64,000 bases of DNA from Bacillus massiliigorillae (GTDB taxonomy: Bacteria; Bacillota; Bacilli; Bacillales; DSM-1321): positions 70,935-134,934 of the forward strand of contig NZ_HG428744.1 in the NCBI RefSeq assembly GCF_000380245.2, read 5' to 3'. A program made the translations under genes and the position numbers. The notes under the pieces are model-generated. The model saw only the letters and a list, made by a program, of their open reading frames with translations, was not told the origin of the DNA and ran no database searches. Below are positions 34,293-43,988 of this stretch, in pieces. The first letter of the stretch is position 1. Every line of letters begins with the position of its first letter.

Positions 34293-36119
34293 TTAATTTT
34301 GTAAACTTGCTTCCACAAGATCATGATAAAAACCCGCTTGCTGGACTAACTCTCGATGCAAACCTCTTTCAATAATGCTTCCATTTTGTAGGACGATAAT
34401 TTGATCTGCTTCTCTAATTGTATTTAAACGATGCGCAATTACAAAACTCGTTCTCCCTTTCATAAGTCGCTTCAATGCTTGTTGAATATGCAATTCTGTA
34501 ATTGTATCAATGCTACTTGTAGCTTCATCTAAAATCAAAATAATAGGATTAGCAAGAATAGCTCGTGCTATGGCAAGTAATTGTCTTTGCCCTTGGCTTA
34601 AGCCACTCCCTCCGTTATTTAACATCGTTTGATAACCATTCGGCAAACGTTCAATAAACGAATGAGCATTAGCTAACTTAGCTGCTTCGATTATTTCATC
34701 TTCACTGGCCTCTAATCTACCATAGCGAATATTCTCTTCAATAGTTCCTTGAAATAAAAAAGATTCCTGCAATACGAATGCCATTTGCTTTCTCACACTT
34801 GCTCGAGTGACAGAGGTAACATCAACACCATCAATTGTAATAACACCTTCATTATAATTATAAAAACGAGATAATAAATTAATAATCGTCGTTTTACCTG
34901 CTCCTGTTGGTCCAACAAGTGCTACTGTGTCGCCTGGTTTTGCAGTAAACGTAATATGTCGAAGAGTAGAACCCTCTTCCTCATATGAGAAAGATACATT
35001 CTGAAAGCTTACTTCTCCTTTCACATCCCGCAAAACATCTTTGTTTCGTTCATCAATACCTTCTTCTTCTGTATTTAATATTTCAAATACCCGCTCTGCT
35101 CCAGCAATCGCTGATAATAACGTATTAAATTGGTTGGCTAAATCATTCAACGGACGTGTAAACTGACGAGCAAACTCCACAAATATGACAATAACGCCAA
35201 TAGTAATCCACCCTTTAAGAGCAAATATACCCCCTACACCAGCAATGATTGCAAAACTAGCATTATTCAACACATTCATGAGTTTGGGAATCATCCCCGA
35301 ATACGTTTGCGACCAAAATCCCGTTAATTTAAGCTTCTCTACTTTATCTAAAAATTGTTCATTAACCTTACTTTCAGCAGAAAAAGCTTTAATAATCGTC
35401 TGCCCAGAAATGCTTTCTTCAATTACACCATTTAACTCTCCTAAGCTTTGCTGCTGCTTTTGAAATAGCTTACCGGTTCTACTTGTAATCCATCGCATCC
35501 CAAGAAACATAACTGGAATGATAATCATCGTGATTAAAGCTAGTAACGGACTAAGATACAGCATGACCGAGAGTGTTCCAATCAGTGTAAGTGTACTTGA
35601 AAACACTTGAATAACCGAGCTATTTAAAGTAGAGCTAACATTTTCAATATCATTAGTTACTCGACTCATTAATTCTCCTTGTTGGCGCTTATCGAAGAAT
35701 GCAATTGGCAATTTGTGTAGATGACTAAATAACTTTGTACGTAAACTTAATACAGTTCGCTGAGCAATGCCAATCATGATAATATTTTGTAACCAAGATG
35801 ATAGTGAATAAACAATGTATACCGCTATTAACATGAACAATATAGTAGACAAGCCATTCAGCTTCCTTGCAACTATATAATCATCAATAACCCTTCCTAT
35901 TAATACTGGACCAGCTAATGCTAACGCTGAGCTAATCACTACTAAAAACAACACAAAAAAGAATAATCCTTTTTGTAATGTCAGCATACGCCAAATGATT
36001 CCTAAAGTTGTCTTTGTATCATTTGCTCTTGCCTTCTTTTTAGTTATTTTCTTTTCAAAATCACTTGATTGGAGGATTTTTTCATAATGAAATGGCTCAC
36101 TTAGTTGTTTCCATAACAT
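34293..36119 (-). CDS. yfiC: Heterodimeric ABC exporter, consensus subunit (YfiC-like)
   Basis: 608 residues from ATG 36119 (MLWKQLSEPF), after GGAGAG; upstream in-frame codons lie inside the partner gene. Six membrane helices (about 50-330) then a nucleotide-binding domain: Walker A GPTGAGKTT, signature LSQGQRQ, Walker B ILILDEATSSID with the catalytic Glu, and H-loop IAHRLNTI. So this subunit supplies the hydrolysing Walker B/His set but a degenerate signature. Length is close to B. subtilis YfiC (about 604). Exports drugs or lipids by family; substrate unknown. Overlaps the partner gene by 23 bases. Confidence 0.87.
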   Translation of the reverse strand: MLWKQLSEPFHYEKILQSSDFEKKITKKKARANDTKTTLGIIWRMLTLQKGLFFFVLFLVVISSALALAGPVLIGRVIDDYIVARKLNGLSTILFMLIAVYIVYSLSSWLQNIIMIGIAQRTVLSLRTKLFSHLHKLPIAFFDKRQQGELMSRVTNDIENVSSTLNSSVIQVFSSTLTLIGTLSVMLYLSPLLALITMIIIPVMFLGMRWITSRTGKLFQKQQQSLGELNGVIEESISGQTIIKAFSAESKVNEQFLDKVEKLKLTGFWSQTYSGMIPKLMNVLNNASFAIIAGVGGIFALKGWITIGVIVIFVEFARQFTRPLNDLANQFNTLLSAIAGAERVFEILNTEEEGIDERNKDVLRDVKGEVSFQNVSFSYEEEGSTLRHITFTAKPGDTVALVGPTGAGKTTIINLLSRFYNYNEGVITIDGVDVTSVTRASVRKQMAFVLQESFLFQGTIEENIRYGRLEASEDEIIEAAKLANAHSFIERLPNGYQTMLNNGGSGLSQGQRQLLAIARAILANPIILILDEATSSIDTITELHIQQALKRLMKGRTSFVIAHRLNTIREADQIIVLQNGSIIERGLHRELVQQAGFYHDLVEASLQN

Positions 36120-37839
36120 TGCTCTCTCTCCTTCCTTCAAGCTGAGACGTGATAATGTCTCGATATAGAGAAGAGTGTCGCTGTAGTTCTTCATGTGTTC
36201 CTTCAGCTACCTTCTCTCCATTCAGTAAAAGCATGATACGATCCGCATGAAGAGCCGTACTAATTTTTTGTGTCACCATTATTTTTGTCCCGTTATAAGA
36301 AGCTAACGCCTTTAAGAGTTTTTGTTCCGTCTTCGAATCTAATGCACTTGTGCTATCGTCTAACAACAAAACACTAGGCTTACGAATTAATGCACGAGCT
36401 ATCGTTAATCGTTGGCGCTGTCCTCCTGATAGATTCACACCTCTTTGACCAATTAATGTATCTAATTGTTCCGGCAATTCCTTAATCGTTTCAGCGATTT
36501 GAGCATGTTCACAAGCTGCTTGTATTTCCGAATCAGTCGCATCATGCTTACCCCACAATATATTTTCTCTAATTGTACCCGTAAAAAGTAAAGCTTCTTG
36601 TGGCACAATGCCGATTTGTTTTCGTAAGAAATCTTGGTTATAATCCTTTACGTTTACACCATCAATCAATACCTTACCTTCACATGTATCATACAATCGT
36701 GGGATTAAATGCATGACAGTTGTTTTCCCTGAGCCTGTGGCACCTAAGATTGCTAACGTTTGACCCGGCTTAACAGAAAAAGAAACATTTTTCAGTGCCC
36801 ATCTTGTTTCATCTTGATAATAGAAACCTACATTTTCAAATGTAACTTCCCCATTTATTTGTTTTATCTGTTCATCATTTGCCGTATCACTCATATCAGC
36901 CGGTGTTTCTAAAACTTCCTCAATTCTTGAAGCAGATGCTTTCGACCGTGAAAAAATAACTATGAGGAAGGAAAACATGGATAAAGCAGAAGTAATACGT
37001 GTCGAATAATTTACGATTGCAACAACCTCACCAACATTAGCTGTTCCAACCATAATTTCTTTATTTCCAAACCACAGAATACAAATTACTGTCATATTCA
37101 TTAATAATAAAAGTGCCGGCATAGTTACTTCCATGAAGCGGAGAACAGAAGCTGTTCGTTCCTTTAATTGCTTATTCACTTCTTCAAAACGATTAATCTC
37201 ATAATCGCTTCTGCGAAAAGCACGAATTAATTTCATCCCTGCTAAATTCTCACTCATCACATTATTCACTTGATCTAATCTTTGCTGAACAGTTTTAAAC
37301 ATCTTCCCGCCTTTGTTGAAAAGGTTAACAACAAATACAAATAAAAGCGGAACAACCACGCCAAGAAACATTGCTAACGAAGGATGTACAATAAAAGCCA
37401 TTACCAATCCACCAATTATAAGTAAAGGAGCTCTTAGCATTATGCGTAACACCATAAATACAGTTACTTGCAATTGTTGTACATCGTTCGTTAGCCGCGT
37501 CATCAATGAACCTTTTGGAAAGATTGTGAATTGAGAATATGATAATGATTGAACACGTTTGAACAACGTCTTCCTCATATCATAAGAGAAGCTTTGGCTT
37601 ACATGAGACGCATAAAATGTATTAGCAATCCCTGCTATAAAAGCTAGGATTGAAAACAAAATCATTACGCTTCCCCAGACAATAACAATATGTAAATTCT
37701 CTTTCATTACCCCTTCATTAATTATTTGAGCCATTAGTAATGGTTGGAATAATTCCACTGCCAATTCGGCTAACATAAAAATAATGGCAATAACCGCAGC
37801 TAATTTATACGGTTTTAGAAACTGCCCAATCACTTTCAA
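36097..37839 (-). CDS. yfiB: Heterodimeric ABC exporter, degenerate subunit (YfiB-like)
   Basis: 580 residues from TTG 37839 (MKVIGQFLKPYKLA), preceded by AAAGGGGGGCG; an ATG at 37950 has no site. Six membrane helices then a nucleotide-binding domain: Walker A GATGSGKTT, canonical signature LSGGQRQR, Walker B VLLLDDSTSALD with Asp replacing the catalytic Glu, and H-loop VTQKIST with Gln replacing His. This is the non-hydrolysing half of an asymmetric exporter, as in TM287/288. Its canonical signature completes the active site of the partner. Length fits YfiB (about 573). Confidence 0.87.
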   Translation of the reverse strand: MKVIGQFLKPYKLAAVIAIIFMLAELAVELFQPLLMAQIINEGVMKENLHIVIVWGSVMILFSILAFIAGIANTFYASHVSQSFSYDMRKTLFKRVQSLSYSQFTIFPKGSLMTRLTNDVQQLQVTVFMVLRIMLRAPLLIIGGLVMAFIVHPSLAMFLGVVVPLLFVFVVNLFNKGGKMFKTVQQRLDQVNNVMSENLAGMKLIRAFRRSDYEINRFEEVNKQLKERTASVLRFMEVTMPALLLLMNMTVICILWFGNKEIMVGTANVGEVVAIVNYSTRITSALSMFSFLIVIFSRSKASASRIEEVLETPADMSDTANDEQIKQINGEVTFENVGFYYQDETRWALKNVSFSVKPGQTLAILGATGSGKTTVMHLIPRLYDTCEGKVLIDGVNVKDYNQDFLRKQIGIVPQEALLFTGTIRENILWGKHDATDSEIQAACEHAQIAETIKELPEQLDTLIGQRGVNLSGGQRQRLTIARALIRKPSVLLLDDSTSALDSKTEQKLLKALASYNGTKIMVTQKISTALHADRIMLLLNGEKVAEGTHEELQRHSSLYRDIITSQLEGRRESNVMETTK

Positions 37840-38047
37840 ACCATCGCCCCCCTTTGAAGAAAAGCTGTGCATCCGTTTTCCACAACCGATAAGTATATAT
37901 ATCTTACCCTTTTTTGGTTTTTTTTCCGAATTTTTTAACTTCCATCTCACACTATCTTCAAGAACAATTGATTTGCTACACTCTAAAGAATTTGCGTATT
38001 ATAATAATTGAATAACGATTTAATTACATGAAAGAGGACCTATACAT

Positions 38048-39499
38048 ATGAATCATATACTGAGTATAACGATTAATGTTTGTTTAGGATTAAACATTTT
38101 CCTAGCGATTTTCGTAATTTTTCGAGAGCGAAGAGATATTTCCTCCACTTGGGGTTGGCTACTTGTCTTATTCTTCATACCTCTACTAGGGTTTGTCCTA
38201 TATTTAACTTTCGGTCAAAATTTAAGGCGTGAGAAACTATTTCAATGGGATGATCAAAAGAAAATCGGATTAAAAGAGATGATTACAGAACAAGCAATCG
38301 AATTGAAAGAAAATACATATTCCTTTCGTAATATCTCCGTAAAGCAGCATTTTGATTTAATTTATATGCATTTAACGAATAATGGTGCCCTATTATCTGA
38401 AAATAATGATGTAACCATTTTTACGGACGGCAAAGAAAAGTTCAAAAATCTAATTCAAGACATTCGAGAAGCAGAGCGTTTCATCCATATGCAATATTAC
38501 ATCATCAAAAATGATAACTTAGGAAAAGAAGTAATCGCAGAACTTACCAAAAAAGCAAAAGAAGGCGTAAAAGTACGTGTTCTATACGACGAATTAGGTT
38601 CACGTGGTTTAAAAAAGAAAGCCTTCGCCGAACTAAGAGAAGCAGGAGGAGAAGTAGAAGTCTTCTTCCCGTCTAAGTTTCACCTTATTAACCTCCGCAT
38701 GAATTATCGAAATCACCGAAAGCTTGTCATTATAGATGGTAACGTTGGGTACGTAGGTGGATTTAATGTAGGTGATGAATATTTAGGACACAATCCAAAG
38801 TTTGGATATTGGCGTGATACGCATTTACGTCTTACTGGAAGTGCTGTATATGCCATGCAGATACGCTTTATCCTTGACTGGAATCAAGCATCTCATCGAC
38901 ATGATATTGCGTATAACCCTTCACTATTCCCACCTAGAAAGGTTGATGGGGATGTAGGAGTTCAAATCGTCACTAGTGGGCCTGATTCAGAATGGGAACA
39001 AATTAAACTTGGCTATATTAAATTGATTATGTCAGCTAAGAAATCCATTCTAATTCAAACACCTTACTTCATACCAGACGCTAGCTTACTCGATGCCCTT
39101 CGAACGGCGTGTTTAACAGGAAAAGATGTTAAAATCATGATACCGAACAAACCTGACCATATGTTCGTTTATTGGGCTACCCTGTCCAACATAGGAGAAT
39201 TATTAAAAACAGGGGCTAAAGTATATATTTATGAAAATGGCTTTATTCACGCTAAAATGATTATCATTGATGAAGAAGTATCGTCAGTTGGTACAGCTAA
39301 TATCGATGTACGCAGCTTCCGTCTAAATTTTGAAGTAAACGCCTTTATTTATAATTGCAAAGTGTCTAAGCAACTTGCTCAAGCTTTTACAGATGATATC
39401 AAGTTCTGTCATCGATTAACATTAATGGAGTATAGTAAACGCTCCTATTTCATCCGTTTTAAAGAATCTATTTCAAGATTACTTTCACCAATTTTATAA
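38048..39499 (+). CDS. cls: Cardiolipin synthase
   Basis: 483-residue membrane enzyme that joins two phosphatidylglycerols into cardiolipin. Two N-terminal membrane helices (residues 5-25 and 36-56), then two phospholipase-D HKD motifs: NHRKLVIIDG (near 221) and IHAKMIIIDE (near 399), each His-Lys-Asp complete. Length is typical for bacterial Cls. AAAGAGGACC lies ahead of the ATG. It is monocistronic, divergent from the ABC exporter pair. Bacillus usually has more than one cls paralogue. Confidence 0.94.
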   Translation: MNHILSITINVCLGLNIFLAIFVIFRERRDISSTWGWLLVLFFIPLLGFVLYLTFGQNLRREKLFQWDDQKKIGLKEMITEQAIELKENTYSFRNISVKQHFDLIYMHLTNNGALLSENNDVTIFTDGKEKFKNLIQDIREAERFIHMQYYIIKNDNLGKEVIAELTKKAKEGVKVRVLYDELGSRGLKKKAFAELREAGGEVEVFFPSKFHLINLRMNYRNHRKLVIIDGNVGYVGGFNVGDEYLGHNPKFGYWRDTHLRLTGSAVYAMQIRFILDWNQASHRHDIAYNPSLFPPRKVDGDVGVQIVTSGPDSEWEQIKLGYIKLIMSAKKSILIQTPYFIPDASLLDALRTACLTGKDVKIMIPNKPDHMFVYWATLSNIGELLKTGAKVYIYENGFIHAKMIIIDEEVSSVGTANIDVRSFRLNFEVNAFIYNCKVSKQLAQAFTDDIKFCHRLTLMEYSKRSYFIRFKESISRLLSPIL

Positions 39500-39529
39500 G
39501 AAGGCCACACTCTTTCGCTTAAACAACCC

Positions 39530-39568
39530 AAAAGAAGCTTATTCAAATGTTTTGAATAAGCTTCTTTA
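39530..39568 (+). terminator. Terminator of cls
   Basis: Perfect stem AAAGAAGCTTATTCAAA / TTTGAATAAGCTTCTTT with a 3-base loop. Confidence 0.9.
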
Positions 39569-39699
39569 CTTATAAGATTAGCTACATTGGAAGGTGAATT
39601 TCACTTGATCAAACTTCTTATGCTTTAAATCTTCTATATCCATACAAAAATACAATGTATTTTCCATCTTTTGTGTTATCTTAAATAAGGGGTGCATTT

Positions 39700-39936
39700 A
39701 TGACAATCGCAACTGAAAGTAATCCAACCGAAACAAAAAATAAGCTACGAAAGTTCTCTATTATGATGACTTCATTCATGATCATTGTAATTATTGAAGA
39801 CACGTTATCATGTAGGGTTCAGCATCCATTGATTCAATACATAACATTTCACATTATATTTCTACTCGTTTCTTTAATTGGCTATATGATATATAAACTA
39901 CTACTTCAACAATTAGATGATTGTTGTTGCGAATAA
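39700..39936 (+). CDS. Small two-helix membrane protein, unknown
   Basis: 78-residue protein with two predicted membrane helices (near 18-36 and 48-68) and a cysteine-rich tail (LDDCCCE). AAGGGGTG precedes the ATG at good spacing, and a strong terminator follows, so it is probably a real monocistronic gene. I recognise no family. Confidence 0.6.
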   Translation: MTIATESNPTETKNKLRKFSIMMTSFMIIVIIEDTLSCRVQHPLIQYITFHIIFLLVSLIGYMIYKLLLQQLDDCCCE

Positions 39937-39938
39937 TG

Positions 39939-39970
39939 AAAAACACTCCCATAACAGGAGTGTTTTTTTT
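39939..39970. terminator. Bidirectional terminator before the aspartokinase gene
   Basis: Stem AAAAACACTCC / GGAGTGTTTTT with a loop of about 7 bases and T run, between convergent genes. Confidence 0.9.
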
Positions 39971-39975
39971 GTTTA

Positions 39976-41340
39976 TTATAAAGCAGGCACACCTACAAAA
40001 AAGGCATCATACAATGCTTTAACAGCTTTCTTCTCATTAACAGCTTTAATTCCGAACATCATACTTACTTCAGAAGAACCTTGGTTAATCATTTCAATAT
40101 TAACACCAGCATCAGCAAGTGCTTGTGAAGCCTTCGCTGTTGTACCAACATTATGACGCATACCTTCACCTACGACCATAAGCAGTGCCAAACCATGATC
40201 TATCTCAACTTTATCGGCATGTAATTCATCATAAATTCTTGCAACGATTTTCGCTTCTTTTTCTGGATCTAACTGATCTTCTTTAAGAACAACCGTCATA
40301 TCATCAATACCTGATGGTGAATGTTCATAAGACACACCATAGTCTTCTAAGATTTGCATTAACTTACGACCAAATCCTAACTCTCTGTTCATTAAATATT
40401 TACTTACATAAATACTACAGAAACCTTTATCAGATGCAATACCGATAACAGGCCCATTTGTATTATGGCGTTCATTCACAATTAATGTTCCTGGAGCAGA
40501 AGGATTGTTTGTATTCTTTACGTTTACAGGAATACCTGCTCGGAATGCAGGAATTAACGCTTCATCATGGAACACTGAGAAACCTGCGTAAGAAAGTTCT
40601 CGCATTTCACGATAAGTAAGCTCTTTAATTTCCTTAGGGTTTTCTACAATTGTAGGATTTACAGAATACACTGCATCAACATCTGTGAAGTTCTCATATA
40701 CTTTCGCTTTCGTACCATTAGCCAGAATTGACCCTGTAATATCAGAACCGCTACGAGAGAATGTAGCAATTTCCCCATCAAGTGTAAATCCAAAGAAACC
40801 TGGGAATACAACAATTCCCTCATACTCTCTTAGCTTATACAAATTCTCATAGGATTGTGGTAATACTTGAGCATTACCTGGCTCATCACTTACATAAAGA
40901 CCTGCATCTTTCGGGTTTACATAAACCGCATCTGTACCCATGCTACGGAAGAAAGCTGCAATAAGCTTCGCACTATTATCTTCCCCACTTGCTTTCACAG
41001 CATCCATATATTTCTCAGGTTTGCTTTGGTCGCCTTCAAGTACTTTATAAATATCTGCTTCAATTGCTTCCATTACATCCTTCGGTAAATTCAATTCTTG
41101 TGCAATGCTTGAATATCTTTCCAATAAAGTTGCAACCGGTGCATTTTCTTTGCTATTACTTAAGTATTGCTCCACACACTCTATTAATAAATCTGTTACC
41201 TTAATATCGTCTGACGACCTTTTTCCTGGTGCTGAAACGACGACAATCTTTCTTTCAGGATCACTCATAACAATGCTATATACTTTTTGCAATTGCTCTC
41301 CTGACGCTAATGAAGATCCTCCAAATTTTACAACTTTCAT
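39976..41340 (-). CDS. thrD: Aspartate kinase (aspartokinase III type)
   Basis: 454 residues, phosphorylating aspartate at the head of the lysine, threonine, methionine and diaminopimelate pathways. N-terminal KFGGSSLAS kinase motif, then FSRSGSDITGS (near 209), and paired ACT domains in the last 150 residues (for instance VGEGMRHNVGTTAKASQALA near 398). The length equals that of B. subtilis YclM/ThrD, a monofunctional aspartokinase sensitive to lysine plus threonine; feedback behaviour here is inferred. TAGGAGAGG precedes the ATG. No leader element was recognised upstream. Confidence 0.9.
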   Translation of the reverse strand: MKVVKFGGSSLASGEQLQKVYSIVMSDPERKIVVVSAPGKRSSDDIKVTDLLIECVEQYLSNSKENAPVATLLERYSSIAQELNLPKDVMEAIEADIYKVLEGDQSKPEKYMDAVKASGEDNSAKLIAAFFRSMGTDAVYVNPKDAGLYVSDEPGNAQVLPQSYENLYKLREYEGIVVFPGFFGFTLDGEIATFSRSGSDITGSILANGTKAKVYENFTDVDAVYSVNPTIVENPKEIKELTYREMRELSYAGFSVFHDEALIPAFRAGIPVNVKNTNNPSAPGTLIVNERHNTNGPVIGIASDKGFCSIYVSKYLMNRELGFGRKLMQILEDYGVSYEHSPSGIDDMTVVLKEDQLDPEKEAKIVARIYDELHADKVEIDHGLALLMVVGEGMRHNVGTTAKASQALADAGVNIEMINQGSSEVSMMFGIKAVNEKKAVKALYDAFFVGVPAL

Positions 41341-41473
41341 TCTGACCTCTCCTAAACGTTAAAATACTCAGATAATTTTATATTATTATGAACTTTCGGA
41401 ATAAAACTTGCAACACTTTTCTATCTTAATCACATAAATAGACGATTTTTTTACGAGTTTCATAAAAATATAG

Positions 41474-42235
41474 CTATTTAACTTCCTTCTTCTTGGTTTC
41501 AACCTTAACAGGCGGTGGTAAACTCCCACCATTACTATAATATTCTGGCACTTCACCAGGAATAAATATATCACCAATTTTCGCTTGGAACTTTATTGGT
41601 TCTTCATCCGAAAAGTAAGGAATTACAATTTGGATATCTAGTTCAAAATCAACAAACAACTCTAACAAAGTGTTGTTAATTCCTCCATCTGTCATTACTG
41701 TTCGAAATTTAGACTCTACATCTCGAACTAACGATAACTCGACAGGGATTTCTGGACCAAAGTTTGCTAATAACGAATTCCCCGTTGCTACGCCTAGAGG
41801 AATCTTATACACAATATTTTGAATCTGAGCATCTTGTACATCATTAATATTACGACTAGATTTATCATCCATATGCTTAATTCCTAATCGTTTCTCAATA
41901 TCCTTCGTTGTGAGTGTTAACACATCATAGTAGACCTTCGGATTAAAACTATATGTCGATGGAAGCCCATCCCGCTTCTTTTCTATTATTAATTCATCAA
42001 GATCCACTTGATTCCTTATATTCTTATAAACTGCTTCATCAATCGCTTCCGTTGCAATACGCTTCACTTCTGTCTTTGCTACATCTTTAATGATTGGTGT
42101 AATTGCCTTATCAACTAACCAGAGCGACATAAAATTAAAGCCTAAAAAAATGAGAAAAGAATACCACAATACCTTAGGCATACTTAAAGGCTTACGTCGC
42201 ACTTTCATTCCTGTTCGATATCTCCATCTTTTCAT
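41474..42235 (-). CDS. yunB: Sporulation protein YunB
   Basis: 253 residues from ATG 42235 (MKRWRYRTGMKVRRK) after AAAGGGGC; an earlier ATG adds eight unsupported codons. A basic N terminus is followed by one membrane helix (VLWYSFLIFLGFNFMSLWLV) and a hydrophilic domain with ASP-like repeats, matching YunB, a mother-cell sporulation protein of about 254 residues in B. subtilis. Its mechanism is unknown. It marks the host as a spore former. Confidence 0.9.
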   Translation of the reverse strand: MKRWRYRTGMKVRRKPLSMPKVLWYSFLIFLGFNFMSLWLVDKAITPIIKDVAKTEVKRIATEAIDEAVYKNIRNQVDLDELIIEKKRDGLPSTYSFNPKVYYDVLTLTTKDIEKRLGIKHMDDKSSRNINDVQDAQIQNIVYKIPLGVATGNSLLANFGPEIPVELSLVRDVESKFRTVMTDGGINNTLLELFVDFELDIQIVIPYFSDEEPIKFQAKIGDIFIPGEVPEYYSNGGSLPPPVKVETKKKEVK

Positions 42236-42297
42236 AAGGAACCAGCCCCTTTGGAACATTCATATGCCTGTTCACTAGAAAAAATGAAAATTTCTAA

Positions 42298-42445
42298 GAA
42301 AAGCGTAAGCGCCCGCTTTGCGACGTATAGATTGGAGCACTTCGACTGAGATAAAGGAAATACGAAGAGGCAGTAGCCTTTTTCGTGTTGACTTATCGTA
42401 GGGAGATGGGCGAAATCTACTAGTCGCTGGGCGCTGGAGCTAGAC
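42298..42445 (+). repeat. bcr1-like repeat, copy 4
   Basis: About 148 bases from GAAAAGCGTAAGCGCCCGC to GGGCGCTGGAGCTAGAC; the CGCCC and GGGCG at the two ends pair. Core GAGATAAAGGAAATACGAAGA and TTGACTTATCGTAGG present. It lies upstream of yunB, opposite to its direction. Confidence 0.77.
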
Positions 42446-42477
42446 ACCATTCAAAATTATATACTTTCTTATCTTCT

Positions 42478-42511
42478 AAAAAAGCCGACAAAATCACTTC
42501 TGCCGGCTTAT
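42478..42511 (-). terminator. Terminator of the amino acid ABC operon
   Basis: On the minus strand AAGCCGGCA / TGTCGGCTT (one mismatch) followed by TTTT, just past the ATPase stop. Confidence 0.85.
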
Positions 42512-42519
42512 GAATCGTC

Positions 42520-43242
42520 TTATAAAACCTTACTCAAGAAAGATTTCGTTCTTTCATGCTGTGGGTGTTCAAAGATTTCAACTGGTTTATTCTCTTCAAT
42601 TACATATCCTTCGTCCATGAAAATCACGCGATCTCCAACCTCACGCGCAAATCCCATTTCATGCGTTACGACAACCATTGTCATACCTTCTTTGGCAAGC
42701 TGCTTCATTACTTCAAGCACTTCACCAACCATTTCTGGATCAAGTGCTGAGGTTGGCTCATCAAAGAGCATCACTTTTGGCTCCATAGCTAATGCTCTAG
42801 CAATAGCTACACGTTGTTTCTGTCCACCAGATAATGAGTCTGGATACGCATTTGCCTTATCTTCAAGTCCTACTTTACGTAATAGCTCTAATCCTTTTTG
42901 CTTTGCTTGTTCCAAAGGAACTCCTTTTACTTTAGTTGGAGCAAGCGTGATGTTTTCAAGTACTGTTTTATGTGGAAACAGGTTAAATTGTTGGAATACC
43001 ATACCTACGTCCATACGCAAACGGTTAATATCCGTCTTTGGATTGGCGATATCTAAGCCTTCTATATAGATATGTCCTCCAGTAATTTCTTCTAGCAGAT
43101 TAATACAACGCAAAAACGTTGATTTACCAGAACCAGAAGGACCGATTACCACGACAACTTCTTTTGGTTGTATCATTACATTTATATCTTTTAATACTTC
43201 ATGTTTTCCAAATGATTTTTTCAGCTGTTCGACTTTTATCAT
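42520..43242 (-). CDS. Polar amino acid ABC transporter ATPase (GlnQ-like)
   Basis: 240-residue ATPase. Walker A GPSGSGKST, Q-loop VFQQFNLFPH, signature LSGGQKQR, Walker B VMLFDEPTSALDPE and H-loop VTHEMGFA form the standard PAAT-type set. Such ATPases drive uptake of glutamine, cystine or basic amino acids. Its start overlaps the permease stop by 4 bases (ATGA). Substrate must come from the binding protein. Confidence 0.92.
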   Translation of the reverse strand: MIKVEQLKKSFGKHEVLKDINVMIQPKEVVVVIGPSGSGKSTFLRCINLLEEITGGHIYIEGLDIANPKTDINRLRMDVGMVFQQFNLFPHKTVLENITLAPTKVKGVPLEQAKQKGLELLRKVGLEDKANAYPDSLSGGQKQRVAIARALAMEPKVMLFDEPTSALDPEMVGEVLEVMKQLAKEGMTMVVVTHEMGFAREVGDRVIFMDEGYVIEENKPVEIFEHPQHERTKSFLSKVL

Positions 43243-43895
43243 CTTGTTTCCAGCCTTCTTTCAATACGATTTAATACATAACTTAAAGAAACAGTTATAA
43301 TCAAATAAATAACAGCCGCAGTTAAGTATGGTTCCCAAACTTTAAAGTACTGTGACCCCATCGCTCTTCCCCAATACATAAGCTCTGGAGCCGCAATAAT
43401 ACATGCTATAGATGATTCTTTAATAAGGACGATAAATTCATTTCCAAGCGGTGGAATAATACGTTTCGTCGCTTGAGGTAAAATAACATGCTTCATCGCT
43501 TGGATGTGTGTCATCCCCAGAGAGCGAGCTGCTTCCATTTGGCCTTTTTCAATCGATTGAATACCAGCACGGAAGATTTCAGCAATATAAGCACCTGAGT
43601 TAAGAGATAACGCAACTGCCGTAGCAAGAACTGCATTTGTATCCCCCATGAACATAGGTACAACACCAAAGTGAATAATTAATACTTGTACTAGTAATGG
43701 TGTTCCTCTAAACACCGTAATATATAATTTAAATGGCCACGATAGCCATTTGTTGCGCATCATTTTCCCTAAACCAATTAGCAAACCTAGGATCATCCCA
43801 AATAGAATCCCAACAAATGATAAACCAATTGTATATAGTGTTCCTTTTAATAGAAAAGGCGCATACTCCACTATTATATCGAAGCGAAAATCCAT
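43239..43895 (-). CDS. Polar amino acid ABC transporter permease
   Basis: 218-residue permease with five hydrophobic segments and the HisM/GlnP-type motif GIQSIEKGQMEAARSLGMT (near 110), the EAA loop that docks the ATPase. A single permease gene suggests a homodimer. AGGAGGATATTG precedes the ATG. A strong hairpin separates it from the binding-protein gene. Confidence 0.92.
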   Translation of the reverse strand: MDFRFDIIVEYAPFLLKGTLYTIGLSFVGILFGMILGLLIGLGKMMRNKWLSWPFKLYITVFRGTPLLVQVLIIHFGVVPMFMGDTNAVLATAVALSLNSGAYIAEIFRAGIQSIEKGQMEAARSLGMTHIQAMKHVILPQATKRIIPPLGNEFIVLIKESSIACIIAAPELMYWGRAMGSQYFKVWEPYLTAAVIYLIITVSLSYVLNRIERRLETR

Positions 43896-43937
43896 ACAAT
43901 ATCCTCCTGAGTTCGTTCATTTACTAAAATAAATGGC

Positions 43938-43977
43938 AAAAATTGCGTAACTATTGAAAGTCTGTTACGCAATTTTT
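43938..43977 (-). terminator. Intra-operon hairpin between binding-protein and permease genes
   Basis: Perfect 14-bp stem AAAAATTGCGTAAC / GTTACGCAATTTTT with T residues at the 3-prime side on the minus strand. It sits 12 bases past the binding-protein stop. A partial terminator here would raise the binding protein over membrane subunits, a common arrangement. Confidence 0.8.
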
Positions 43978-43988
43978 AGCTTATGTTC

